A stretch of 64,000 bases of DNA from Panagrolaimus kolymaensis (taxonomy: Eukaryota; Nematoda; Chromadorea; Rhabditida; Panagrolaimidae). The stretch lies in the NCBI GenBank assembly GCA_028622995.1, contig JAJQJQ010000014.1, positions 1,798,001 through 1,862,000 of the forward strand, given 5' to 3'. Below the pieces are notes generated by a model. The model made no database searches. It was not told the origin of the DNA and worked only from the letters and a program-made list of their open reading frames with translations. The position numbers were made by a program, and so were the translations under genes. The first letter of the stretch is position 1; each line of letters begins with the position of its first letter. Positions 1 through 14,399 of this stretch are shown here, in pieces.

Positions 1-2595
1 AAAATCAAAAATTTATAATTCAACAGAAACATCTCCTCAATATTTCTGATTTGTGATGTTCCCTCTAATTTTGCAGATTTCAAAGCGTCAAAAAATATTT
101 ATAAAATTTATTTTAACACCTTTGTTTTATTTTTATTTTTAAAAACCAAAGTATTCTAATTCAACGGAAACATCTCCTCAATATTTCTGATTTGTGATGT
201 TCCCTCTAATTTTGCAGATTTCAAAGCGTCAAAAAATATTTATAAAATTTATTTTAACACCTTTGTTTTATTTTTATTTTTAAAAACCAAAGTATTCTAA
301 TTCAACGGAAACATCTCCTCAATATTTCTGATTTGTGATGTTCCCTCTAATTTTGCAGATTTCAAAGCGTCAAAAAATATTTATAAAATTTATTTTAACA
401 CCTTTGAATTAATTAAATTTTTAAAAATCAAAAATTTATAATTCAACAGAAACATCTCCTCAATATTTCTGATTTGTGATGTTCCCTCTAATTTTGCAGA
501 TTTCAAAGCGTCAAAAAATATTTATAAAATTTATTTTAACACCTTTGTTTTATTTTTATTTTTAAAAACCAAAGTATTCTAATTCAACGGAAACATCTCC
601 TCAATATTTCTGATTTGTGATGTTCCCTCTAATTTTGCAGATTTCAAAGCGTCAAAAAATATTTATAAAATTTATTTTAACACCTTTGAATTAATTAAAT
701 TTTTAAAAATCAAAAATTTATAATTCAACAGAAACATCTCCTCAATATTTCTGATTTGTGATGTTCCCTCTAATTTTGCAGATTTCAAAGCGTCAAAAAA
801 TATTTATAAAATTTATTTTAACACCTTTGTTTTATTTTTATTTTTAAAAACCAAAGTATTCTAATTCAACGGAAACATCTCCTCAATATTTCTGATTTGT
901 GATGTTCCCTCTAATTTTGCAGATTTCAAAGCGTCAAAAAATATTTATAAAATTTATTTTAACACCTTTGTTTTATTTTTATTTTTAAAAACCAAAGTAT
1001 TCTAATTCAACGGAAACATCTCCTCAATATTTCTGATTTGTGATGTTCCCTCTAATTTTGCAGATTTCAAAGCGTCAAAAAATATTTATAAAATTTATTT
1101 TAACACCTTTGTTTTATTTTTATTTTTAAAAACCAAAGTATTCTAATTCAACGGAAACATCTCCTCAATATTTCTGATTTGTGATGTTCCCTCTAATTTT
1201 GCAGATTTCAAAGCGTCAAAAAATATTTATAAAATTTATTTTAACACCTTTGTTTTATTTTTATTTTTAAAAACCAAAGTATTCTAATTCAACGGAAACA
1301 TCTCCTCAATATTTCTGATTTGTGATGTTCCCTCTAATTTTGCAGATTTCAAAGCGTCAAAAAATATTTATAAAATTTATTTTAACACCTTTGAATTAAT
1401 TAAATTTTTAAAAATCAAAAATTTATAATTCAACAGAAACATCTCCTCAATATTTCTGATTTGTGATGTTCCCTCTAATTTTGCAGATTTCAAAGCGTCA
1501 AAAAATATTTATAAAATTTATTTTAACACCTTTGAATTAATTAAATTTTTAAAAACCAAAGTATTCTAATTCAACGGAAACATCTCCTCAATATTTCTGA
1601 TTTGTGATGTTCCCTCTAATTTTGCAGATTTCAAAGCGTCAAAAAATATTTATAAAATTTATTTTAACACCTTTGTTTTATTTTTATTTTTAAAAACCAA
1701 AGTATTCTAATTCAACGGAAACATCTCCTCAATATTTCTGATTTGTGATGTTCCCTCTAATTTTGCAGATTTCAAAGCGTCAAAAAATATTTATAAAATT
1801 TATTTTAACACCTTTGTTTTATTTTTATTTTTAAAAACCAAAGTATTCTAATTCAACGGAAAATTCTCCTCAATATTTCTGATTTGTGATGTTCCCTCTA
1901 ATTTTGCAGATTTCAAAGCGTCAAAAAATATTTATAAAATTTATTTTAACACCTTTGAATTAATTAAATTTTTAAAAATCAAAAATTTATAATTCAACAG
2001 AAACATCTCCTCAATATTTCTGATTTGTGATGTTCCCTCTAATTTTGCAGATTTCAAAGCGTCAAAAAATATTTATAAAATTTATTTTAACACCTTTGTT
2101 TTATTTTTATTTTTAAAAACCAAAGTATTCTAATTCAACGGAAACATCTCCTCAATATTTCTGATTTGTGATGTTCCCTCTAATTTTGCAGATTTCAAAG
2201 CGTCAAAAAATATTTATAAAATTTATTTTAACACCTTTGTTTTATTTTTATTTTTAAAAACCAAAGTATTCTAATTCAACGGAAACATCTCCTCAATATT
2301 TCTGATTTGTGATGTTCCCTCTAATTTTGCAGATTTCAAAGCGTCAAAAAATATTTATAAAATTTATTTTAACACCTTTGTTTTATTTTTATTTTTAAAA
2401 ACCAAAGTATTCTAATTCAACGGAAACATCTCCTCAATATTTCTGATTTGTGATGTTCCCTCTAATTTTGCAGATTTCAAAGCGTCAAAAAATATTTATA
2501 AAATTTATTTTAACACCTTTGTTTTATTTTTATTTTTAAAAACCAAAGTATTCTAATTCAACGGAAACATCTCCTCAATATTTCTGATTTGTGAT

Positions 2596-5500
2596 GTTCA
2601 CTCTAATTTTGCAGATTTCAAAGCGTCAAAAAATATTTATAAAATTTATTTTAACACCTTTGAATTAATTAAATTTTTAAAAATCAAAAATTTATAATTC
2701 AACAGAAACATCTCCTCAATATTTCTGATTTGTGATGTTCCCTCTAATTTTGCAGATTTCAAAGCGTCAAAAAATATTTATAAAATTTATTTTAACACCT
2801 TTGTTTTATTTTTATTTTTAAAAACCAAAGTATTCTAATTCAACGGAAACATCTCCTCAATATTTCTGATTTGTGATGTTCCCTCTAATTTTGCAGATTT
2901 CAAAGCGTCAAAAAATATTTATAAAATTTATTTTAACACCTTTGTTTTATTTTTATTTTTAAAAACCAAAGTATTCTAATTCAACGGAAACATCTCCTCA
3001 ATATTTCTGATTTGTGATGTTCCCTCTAATTTTGCAGATTTCAAAGCGTCAAAAAATATTTATAAAATTTATTTTAACACCTTTGTTTTATTTTTATTTT
3101 TAAAAACCAAAGTATTCTAATTCAACGGAAACATCTCCTCAATATTTCTGATTTGTGATGTTCCCTCTAATTTTGCAGATTTCAAAGCGTCAAAAAATAT
3201 TTATAAAATTTATTTTAACACCTTTGTTTTATTTTTATTTTTAAAAACCAAAGTATTCTAATTCAACGGAAACATCTCCTCAATATTTCTGATTTGTGAT
3301 GTTCCCTCTAATTTTGCAGATTTCAAAGCGTCAAAAAATATTTATAAAATTTATTTTAACACCTTTGAATTAATTAAATTTTTAAAAATCAAAAATTTAT
3401 AATTCAACAGAAACATCTCCTCAATATTTCTGATTTGTGATGTTCCCTCTAATTTTGCAGATTTCAAAGCGTCAAAAAATATTTATAAAATTTATTTTAA
3501 CACCTTTGTTTTATTTTTATTTTTAAAAACCAAAGTATTCTAATTCAACGGAAACATCTCCTCAATATTTCTGATTTGTGATGTTCCCTCTAATTTTGCA
3601 GATTTCAAAGCGTCAAAAAATATTTATAAAATTTATTTTAACACCTTTGTTTAATTTTTATTTTTAAAAACCAAAGTATTCTAATTCAACGGAAACATCT
3701 CCTCAATATTTCTGATTTGTGATGTTCCCTCTAATTTTGCAGATTTCAAAGCGTCAAAAAATATTTATAAAATTTATTTTAACACCTTTGTTTTATTTTT
3801 ATTTTTAAAAACCAAAGTATTCTAATTCAACGGAAACATCTCCTCAATATTTCTGATTTGTGATGTTCACTCTAATTTTGCAGATTTCAAAGCGTCAAAA
3901 AATATTTATAAAATTTATTTTAACACCTTTGTTTTATTTTTATTTTTAAAAACCAAAGTATTCTAATTCAACGGAAACATCTCCTCAATATTTCTGATTT
4001 GTGATGTTCCCTCTAATTTTGCAGATTTCAAAGCGTCAAAAAATATTTATAAAATTTATTTTAACACCTTTGTTTTATTTTTATTTTTAAAAACCAAAGT
4101 ATTCTAATTCAACGGAAACATCTCCTCAATATTTCTGATTTGTGATGTTCCCTCTAATTTTGCAGATTTCAAAGCGTCAAAAAATATTTATAAAATTTAT
4201 TTTAACACCTTCGAATTAATTAAATTTTTAAAAATCAAAAATTTATAATTCAACAGAAACATCTCCTCAATATTTCTGATTTATGATGTTCCCTCTAATT
4301 TTGCAGATTTCAAAGCGTCAAAAAATATTTATAAAATTTATTTTAACACCTTTGAATTAATTAAATTTTTAAAAACCAAAGTATTCTAATTCAACGGAAA
4401 CATCTCCTCAATATTTCTGATTTGTGATGTTCCCTCTAATTTTGCAGATTTCAAAGCGTCAAAAAATATATATAAAATTTATTTTAACACCTTTGTTTTA
4501 TTTTTATTTTTAAAAACCAAAGTATTCTAATTCAACGGAAACATCTCCTCAATATTTCTGATTTGTGATGTTCCCTCTAATTTTGCAGATTTCAAAGCGT
4601 CAAAAAATATTTATAAAATTTATTTTAACACCTTTGTTTTATTTTTATTTTTAAAAACCAAAGTATTCTAATTCAACGGAAACATCTCCTCAATATTTCT
4701 GATTTGTGATGTTCCCTCTAATTTTGCAGATTTCAAAGCGTCAAAAAATATTTATAAAATTTATTTTAACACCTTTGTTTTATTTTTATTTTTAAAAACC
4801 AAAGTATTCTAATTCAACGGAAACATCTCCTCAATATTTCTGATTTGTGATGTTCCCTCTAATTTTGCAGATTTCAAAGCGTCAAAAAATATTTATAAAA
4901 TTTATTTTAACACCTTTGTTTTATTTTTATTTTTAAAAACCAAAGTATTCTAATTCAACGGAAACATCTCCTCAATATTTCTGATTTGTGATGTTCCCTC
5001 TAATTTTGCAGATTTCAAAGCGTCAAAAAATATTTATAAAATTTATTTTAACACCTTTGTTTTATTTTTATTTTTAAAAACCAAAGTATTCTAATTCAAC
5101 GGAAACATCTCCTCAATATTTCTGATTTGTGATGTTCACTCTAATTTTGCAGATTTCAAAGCGTCAAAAAATATTTATAAAATTTATTTTAACACCTTTG
5201 TTTTATTTTTATTTTTAAAAACCAAAGTATTCTAATTCAACGGAAACATCTCCTCAATATTTCTGATTTGTGATGTTCCCTCTAATTTTGCAGATTTCAA
5301 AGCGTCAAAAAATATTTATAAAATTTATTTTAACACCTTTGTTTTATTTTTATTTTTAAAAACCAAAGTATTCTAATTCAACGGAAACATCTCCTCAATA
5401 TTTCTGATTTGTGATGTTCCCTCTAATTTTGCAGATTTCAAAGCGTCAAAAAATATTTATAAAATTTATTTTAACACCTTCGAATTAATTAAATTTTTAA

Positions 5501-8500
5501 AAATCAAAAATTTATAATTCAACAGAAACATCTCCTCAATATTTCTGATTTATGATGTTCCCTCTAATTTTGCAGATTTCAAAGCGTCAAAAAATATTTA
5601 TAAAATTTATTTTAACACCTTCGAATTAATTAAATTTTTAAAAACCAAAGTATTCTAATTCAACGGAAACATCTCCTCAATATTTCTGATTTGTGATGTT
5701 CCCTCTAATTTTGCAGATTTCAAAGCGTCAAAAAATATTTATAAAATTTATTTTAACACCTTTGTTTTATTTTTATTTTTAAAAACCAAAGTATTCTAAT
5801 TCAACGGAAACATCTCCTCAATATTTCTGATTTGTGATGTTCCCTCTAATTTTGCAGATTTCAAAGCGTCAAAAAATATTTATAAAATTTATTTTAACAC
5901 CTTCGAATTAATTAAATTTTTAAAAATCAAAAATTTATAATTCAACAGAAACATCTCCTCAATATTTCTGATTTGTGATGTTCCCTCTAATTTTGCAGAT
6001 TTCAAAGCGTCAAAAAATATTTATAAAATTTATTTTAACACCTTTGAATTAATTAAATTTTTAAAAACCAAAGTATTCTAATTCAACGGAAACATCTCCT
6101 CAATATTTCTGATTTGTGATGTTCCCTCTAATTTTGCAGATTTCAAAGCGTCTAAAAATATTTATAAAATTTATTTTAACACCTTTGTTTTATTTTTATT
6201 TTTAAAAACCAAAGTATTCTAATTCAACGGAAACATCTCCTCAATATTTCTGATTTGTGATGTTCCCTCTAATTTTGCAGATTTCAAAGCGTCAAAAAAT
6301 ATTTATAAAATTTATTTTAACACCTTTGTTTTATTTTTATTTTTAAAAACCAAAGTATTCTAATTCAACGGAAACATCTCCTCAATATTTCTGATTTGTG
6401 ATGTTCCCTCTAATTTTGCAGATTTCAAAGCGTCAAAAAATATTTATAAAATTTATTTTAACACCTTTGTTTTATTTTTATTTTTAAAAACCACCAAAGT
6501 ATTCTAATTTAACGGAAACATCTCCTCAATATTTCTGATTTGTGATGTTCCCTCTAATTTTGCAGATTTCAAAGCGTCTAAAAATATTTATAAAATTTAT
6601 TTTAACACCTTTGTTTTATTTTTATTTTTAAAAACCAAAGTATTCTAATTCAACGGAAACATCTCCTCAATATTTCTGATTTGTGATGTTCCCTCTAATT
6701 TTGCAGATTTCAAAGCGTCAAAAAATATTTATAAAATTTATTTTAACACCTTCGAATTAATTAAATTTTTAAAAACCAAAGTATTCTAATTCAACGGAAA
6801 CATCTCCTCAATATTTCTGATTTGTGATGTTCCCTCTAATTTTGCAGATTTCAAAGCGTCAAAAAATATTTATAAAATTTATTTTAACACCTTTGTTTTA
6901 TTTTTATTTTTAAAAACCAAAGTATTCTAATTCAACGGAAACATCTCCTCAATATTTCTGATTTGTGATGTTCCCTCTAATTTTGCAGATTTCAAAGCGT
7001 CAAAAAATATTTATAAAATTTATTTTAACACCTTTGTTTTATTTTTATTTTTAAAAACCAAAGTATTCTAATTCAACGGAAACATCTCCTCAATATTTCT
7101 GATTTGTGATGTTCACTCTAATTTTGCAGATTTCAAAGCGTCAAAAAATATTTATAAAATTTATTTTAACACCTTTGTTTTATTTTTATTTTTAAAAACC
7201 AAAGTATTCTAATTCAACGGAAACATCTCCTCAATATTTCTGATTTGTGATGTTCCCTCTAATTTTGCAGATTTCAAAGCGTCAAAAAATATTTATAAAA
7301 TTTATTTTAACACCTTTGTTTTATTTTTATTTTTAAAAACCAAAGTATTCTAATTCAACGGAAACATCTCCTCAATATTTCTGATTTGTGATGTTCCCTC
7401 TAATTTTGCAGATTTCAAAGCGTCAAAAAATATTTATAAAATTTATTTTAACACCTTCGAATTAATTAAATTTTTAAAAATCAAAAATTTATAATTCAAC
7501 AGAAACATCTCCTCAATATTTCTGATTTGTGATGTTCCCTCTAATTTTGCAGATTTCAAAGCGTCAAAAAATATTTATAAAATTTATTTTAACACCTTTG
7601 AATTAATTAAATTTTTAAAAACCAAAGTATTCTAATTCAACGGAAACATCTCCTCAATATTTCTGATTTGTGATGTTCCCTCTAATTTTGCAGATTTCAA
7701 AGCGTCAAAAAATATATATAAAATTTATTTTAACACCTTTGTTTTATTTTTATTTTTAAAAACCAAAGTATTCTAATTCAACGGAAACATCTCATCAACA
7801 TTTCTGATTTGTGATGTTCCCTCTAATTTTGCAGATTTCAAAGCGTCAAAAAATATTTATAAAATTTATTTTAACACCTTTGTTTTATTTTTATTTTTAA
7901 AAACCAAAGTATTCTAATTCAACGGAAACATCTCCTCAATATTTCTGATTTGTGATGTTCCCTCTAATTTTGCAGATTTCAAAGCGTCAAAAAATATTTA
8001 TAAAATTTATTTTAACACCTTCGAATTAATTAAATTTTTAAAAACCAAAGTATTCTAATTCAACGGAAACATCTCCTCAATATTTCTGATTTGTGATGTT
8101 CCCTCTAATTTTGCAGATTTCAAAGCGTCAAAAAATATTTATAAAATTTATTTTAACACCTTTGTTTTATTTTTATTTTTAAAAACCAAAGTATTCTAAT
8201 TCAACGGAAACATCTCCTCAATATTTCTGATTTGTGATGTTCCCTCTAATTTTGCAGATTTCAAAGCGTCAAAAAATATTTATAAAATTTATTTTAACAC
8301 CTTTGTTTTATTTTTATTTTTAAAAACCAAAGTATTCTAATTCAACGGAAACATCTCCTCAATATTTCTGATTTGTGATGTTCACTCTAATTTTGCAGAT
8401 TTCAAAGCGTCAAAAAATATTTATAAAATTTATTTTAACACCTTTGTTTTATTTTTATTTTTAAAAACCAAAGTATTCTAATTCAACGGAAACATCTCCT

Positions 8501-8508
8501 CAATATTT
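2596..8508. repeat. Nine-monomer (1,269-bp) higher-order repeat region
   Basis: Rare variants recur exactly nine monomers apart. GTTCACTC (for the usual GTTCCCTC) starts at 2,596, 3,865 and 5,134, then at 7,111 and 8,380. TTATGATG (for TTGTGATG) occurs at 4,281 and 5,550, and the TTCGAATTAATT variant at 4,211 and 5,480. Each of these pairs is 1,269 bp apart. The step from 5,134 to 7,111 is 14 monomers plus 3 bp, explained by the CCACCAAAG insertion near 6,491. Confidence 0.85.
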
Positions 8509-10760
8509 CTGATTTGTGATGTTCCCTCTAATTTTGCAGATTTCAAAGCGTCAAAAAATATTTATAAAATTTATTTTAACACCTTTGTTTTATTTTTATT
8601 TTTAAAAACCAAAGTATTCTAATTCAACGGAAACATCTCCTCAATATTTCTGATTTGTGATGTTCCCTCTAATTTTGCAGATTTCAAAGCGTCAAAAAAT
8701 ATTTATAAAATTTATTTTAACACCTTCGAATTAATTAAATTTTTAAAAATCAAAAATTTATAATTCAACAGAAACATCTCCTCAATATTTCTGATTTGTG
8801 ATGTTCCCTCTAATTTTGCAGATTTCAAAGCGTCAAAAAATATTTATAAAATTTATTTTAACACCTTTGAATTAATTAAATTTTTAAAAACCAAAGTATT
8901 CTAATTCAACGGAAACATCTCCTCAATATTTCTGATTTGTGATGTTCCCTCTAATTTTGCAGATTTCAAAGCGTCAAAAAATATATATAAAATTTATTTT
9001 AACACCTTTGTTTTATTTTTATTTTTAAAAACCAAAGTATTCTAATTCAACGGAAACATCTCCTCAATATTTCTGATTTGTGATGTTCCCTCTAATTTTG
9101 CAGATTTCAAAGCGTCAAAAAATATTTATAAAATTTATTTTAACACCTTTGTTTTATTTTTATTTTTAAAAACCAAAGTATTCTAATTCAACGGAAACAT
9201 CTCCTCAATATTTCTGATTTGTGATGTTCCCTCTAATTTTGCAGATTTCAAAGCGTCAAAAAATATTTATAAAATTTATTTTAACACCTTCGAATTAATT
9301 AAATTTTTAAAAATCAAAAATTTATAATTCAACAGAAACATCTCCTCAATATTTCTGATTTGTGATGTTCCCTCTAATTTTGCAGATTTCAAAGCGTCAA
9401 AAAATATTTATAAAATTTATTTTAACACCTTTGAATTAATTAAATTTTTAAAAACCAAAGTATTCTAATTCAACGGAAACATCTCCTCAATATTTCTGAT
9501 TTGTGATGTTCCCTCTAATTTTGCAGATTTCAAAGCGTCAAAAAATATATATAAAATTTATTTTAACACCTTTGTTTTATTTTTATTTTTAAAAACCAAA
9601 GTATTCTAATTCAACGGAAACATCTCATCAACATTTCTGATTTGTGATGTTCCCTCTAATTTTGCAGATTTCAAAGCGTCAAAAAATATTTATAAAATTT
9701 ATTTTAACACCTTTGTTTTATTTTTATTTTTAAAAACCAAAGTATTCTAATTCAACGGAAACATCTCCTCAATATTTCTGATTTGTGATGTTCCCTCTAA
9801 TTTTGCAGATTTCAAAGCGTCAAAAAATATTTATAAAATTTATTTTAACACCTTCGAATTAATTAAATTTTTAAAAACCAAAGTATTCTAATTCAACGGA
9901 AACATCTCCTCAATATTTCTGATTTGTGATGTTCCCTCTAATTTTGCAGATTTCAAAGCGTCAAAAAATATTTATAAAATTTATTTTAACACCTTTGTTT
10001 TATTTTTATTTTTAAAAACCAAAGTATTCTAATTCAACGGAAACATCTCCTCAATATTTCTGATTTGTGATGTTCCCTCTAATTTTGCAGATTTCAAAGC
10101 GTCAAAAAATATTTATAAAATTTATTTTAACACCTTTGTTTTATTTTTATTTTTAAAAACCAAAGTATTCTAATTCAACGGAAACATCTCCTCAATATTT
10201 CTGATTTGTGATGTTCACTCTAATTTTGCAGATTTCAAAGCGTCAAAAAATATTTATAAAATTTATTTTAACACCTTTGTTTTATTTTTATTTTTAAAAA
10301 CCAAAGTATTCTAATTCAACGGAAACATCTCCTCAATATTTCTGATTTGTGATGTTCCCTCTAATTTTGCAGATTTCAAAGCGTCAAAAAATATTTATAA
10401 AATTTATTTTAACACCTTTGTTTTATTTTTATTTTTAAAAACCAAAGTATTCTAATTCAACGGAAACATCTCCTCAATATTTCTGATTTGTGATGTTCCC
10501 TCTAATTTTGCAGATTTCAAAGCGTCAAAAAATATTTATAAAATTTATTTTAACACCTTCGAATTAATTAAATTTTTAAAAATCAAAAATTTATAATTCA
10601 ACAGAAACATCTCCTCAATATTTCTGATTTGTGATGTTCCCTCTAATTTTGCAGATTTCAAAGCGTCAAAAAATATTTATAAAATTTATTTTAACACCTT
10701 TGAATTAATTAAATTTTTAAAAACCAAAGTATTCTAATTCAACGGAAACATCTCCTCAAT
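7111..10760. repeat. Thirteen-monomer (1,833-bp) tandem duplication in the satellite
   Basis: Two independent variants recur 1,833 bp (13 x 141) apart. The CTCATCAACATTT variant is at about 7,789 and 9,622, and GTTCACTC is at 8,380 and 10,213. The linked TCGAATTAATT and ATATATAT variants keep the same order in both copies. This block was therefore duplicated as a unit over the older nine-monomer pattern. Confidence 0.8.
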
Positions 10761-10890
10761 ATTTCTGATTTGTGATGTTCCCTCTAATTTTGCAGATTTC
10801 AAAGCGTCAAAAAATATATATAAAATTTATTTTAACACCTTTATTTTATTTTTATTTTTAAAAACCAAAGTATTCTAATTCAACGGAAAC

Positions 10891-13800
10891 ATCTCATCAA
10901 CATTTCTGATTTGTGATGTTCCCTCTAATTTTGCAGATTTCAAAGCGTCAAAAAATATTTATAAAATTTATTTTAACACCTTTGTTTTATTTTTATTTTT
11001 AAAAACCAAAGTATTCTAATTCAACGGAAACATCTCCTCAATATTTCTTATTTGTGATGTTCCCTCTAATTTTGCAGATTTCAAAGCGTCAAAAAATATT
11101 TATAAAATTTATTTTAACACCTTTGAATTAATTAAATTTTTAAAAACCAAAGTATTCTAATTCAACGGAAACATCTCCTCAATATTTCTGATTTGTGATG
11201 TTCCCTCTAATTTTGCAGATTTCAAAGCGTCAAAAAATATATATAAAATTTATTTTAACACCTTTGTTTTATTTTTATTTTTAAAAACCAAAGTATTCTA
11301 ATTCAACGGAAACATCTCATCAACATTTCTGATTTGTGATGTTCCCTCTAGTTTTGCAGATTTCAAAGCGTCAAAAAATATTTATAAAATTTATTTTAAC
11401 ACCTTTGTTTTATTTTTATTTTTAAAAACCAAAGTATTCTAATTCAACGGAAACATCTCCTCAATATTTCTTATTTGTGATGTTCCCTCTAATTTTGCAG
11501 ATTTCAAAGCGTCAAAAAATATTTATAAAATTTATTTTAACACCTTTGAATTAATTAAATTTTTAAAAACCAAAGTATTCTAATTCAACGGAAACATCTC
11601 CTCAATATTTCTGATTTGTGATGTTCCCTCTAATTTTGCAGATTTCAAAGCGTCAAAAAATATATATAAAATTTATTTTAACACCTTTGTTTTATTTTTA
11701 TTTTTAAAAACCAAAGTATTCTAATTCAACGGAAACATCTCCTCAATATTTCTGATTTGTGATGTTCCCTCTAATTTTGCAGATTTCAAAGCGTCAAAAA
11801 ATATTTATAAAATTTATTTTAACACCTTCGAATTAATTAAATTTTTAAAAATCAAAAATTTATAATTCAACAGAAACATCTCCTCAATATTTCTGATTTG
11901 TGATGTTCCCTCTAATTTTGCAGATTTCAAAGCGTCAAAAAATATTTATAAAATTTATTTTAACACCTTTGAATTAATTAAATTTTTAAAAACCAAAGTA
12001 TTCTAATTCAACGGAAACATCTCCTCAATATTTCTGATTTGTGATGTTCCCTCTAATTTTGCAGATTTCAAAGCGTCAAAAAATATATATAAAATTTATT
12101 TTAACACCTTTGTTTTATTTTTATTTTTAAAAACCAAAGTATTCTAATTCAACGGAAACATCTCATCAACATTTCTGATTTGTGATGTTCCCTCTAATTT
12201 TGCAGATTTCAAAGCGTCAAAAAATATTTATAAAATTTATTTTAACACCTTTGTTTTATTTTTATTTTTAAAAACCAAAGTATTCTAATTCAACGGAAAC
12301 ATCTCCTCAATATTTCTGATTTGTGATGTTCCCTCTAATTTTGCAGATTTCAAAGCGTCAAAAAATATTTATAAAATTTATTTTAACACCTTCGAATTAA
12401 TTAAATTTTTAAAAATCAAAGTATTCTAATTCAACGGAAACATCTCCTCAATATTTCTGATTTGTGATGTTCCCTCTAATTTTGCAGATTTCAAAGCGTC
12501 AAAAAATATTTATAAAATTTATTTTAACACCTTCGAATTAATTAAATTTTTAAAAACCAAAGTATTCTAATTCAACGGAAACATCTCCTCAATATTTCTG
12601 ATTTGTGATGTTCCCTCTAATTTTGCAGATTTCAAAGCGTCAAAAAATATTTATAAAATTTATTTTAACACCTTTGTTTTATTTTTATTTTTAAAAACCA
12701 AAGTATTCTAATTCAACGGAAACATCTCCTCAATATTTCTTATTTGTGATGTTCCCTCTAATTTTGCAGATTTCAAAGCGTCAAAAAATATTTATAAAAT
12801 TTATTTTAACACCTTTGTTTTATTTTTATTTTTAAAAACCAAAGTATTCTAATTCAACGGAAACATCTCCTCAATATTTCTGATTTGTGATGTTCCCTCT
12901 AATTTTGCAGATTTCAAAGCGTCAAAAAATATTTATAAAATTTATTTTAACACCTTCGAATTAATTAAATTTTTAAAAATCAAAAATTTATAATTCAACA
13001 GAAACATCTCCTCAATATTTCTGATTTGTGATGTTCCCTCTAATTTTGCAGATTTCAAAGCGTCAAAAAATATTTATAAAATTTATTTTAACACCTTTGA
13101 ATTAATTAAATTTTTAAAAACCAAAGTATTCTAATTCAACGGAAACATCTCCTCAATATTTCTGATTTGTGATGTTCCCTCTAATTTTGCAGATTTCAAA
13201 GCGTCAAAAAATATATATAAAATTTATTTTAACACCTTTGTTTTATTTTTATTTTTAAAAACCAAAGTATTCTAATTCAACGGAAACATCTCATCAACAT
13301 TTCTGATTTGTGATGTTCCCTCTAATTTTGCAGATTTCAAAGCGTCAAAAAATATTTATAAAATTTATTTTAACACCTTTGTTTTATTTTTATTTTTAAA
13401 AACCAAAGTATTCTAATTCAACGGAAACATCTCCTCAATATTTCTGATTTGTGATGTTCCCTCTAATTTTGCAGATTTCAAAGCGTCAAAAAATATTTAT
13501 AAAATTTATTTTAACACCTTCGAATTAATTAAATTTTTAAAAATCAAAGTATTCTAATTCAACGGAAACATCTCCTCAATATTTCTGATTTGTGATGTTC
13601 CCTCTAATTTTGCAGATTTCAAAGCGTCAAAAAATATTTATAAAATTTATTTTAACACCTTCGAATTAATTAAATTTTTAAAAACCAAAGTATTCTAATT
13701 CAACGGAAACATCTCCTCAATATTTCTGATTTGTGATGTTCCCTCTAATTTTGCAGATTTCAAAGCGTCAAAAAATATTTATAAAATTTATTTTAACACC

Positions 13801-13990
13801 TTTGTTTTATTTTTATTTTTAAAAACCAAAGTATTCTAATTCAACGGAAACATCTCCTCAATATTTCTTATTTGTGATGTTCCCTCTAATTTTGCAGATT
13901 TCAAAGCGTCAAAAAATATTTATAAAATTTATTTTAACACCTTTGTTTTATTTTTATTTTTAAAAACCAAAGTATTCTAATTCAACGGAA
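10891..13990. repeat. Three- and eight-monomer duplications in the satellite
   Basis: The CTCATCAACATTT variant occurs at about 10,891, 11,314, 12,160 and 13,288, giving steps of 3, 6 and 8 monomers. The CTTATTTGTG variant occurs at 11,047, 11,470, 12,739 and 13,867, giving steps of 3, 9 and 8. The hybrid spacer at 12,391 and 13,519 is 1,128 bp (8 monomers) apart. A 423-bp duplication and a 1,128-bp duplication explain these positions. Confidence 0.75.
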
Positions 13991-14399
13991 ACATCTCCTC
14001 AATATTTCTGATTTGTGATGTTCCCTCTAATTTTGCAGATTTCAAAGCGTCAAAAAATATTTATAAAATTTATTTTAACACCTTCGAATTAATTAAATTT
14101 TTAAAAATCAAAAATTTATAATTCAAAAGAAACATCTCCTCAATATTTCTGATTTGTGATGTTCCCTCTAATTTTGCAGATTTCAAAGCGTCAAAAAATA
14201 TTTATAAAATTTATTTTAACACCTTCGAATTAATTAAATTTTTAAAAATCAAAAATTTATAATTCAACAGAAACATCTCCTCAATATTTCTGATTTGTGA
14301 TGTTCCCACTAATTTTGCAGATTTCAAAGCGTCAAAAAATATATATAAAATTTATTTTAACACCTTTGTTTTATTTTTATTTTTAAAAACCAAAGTTGT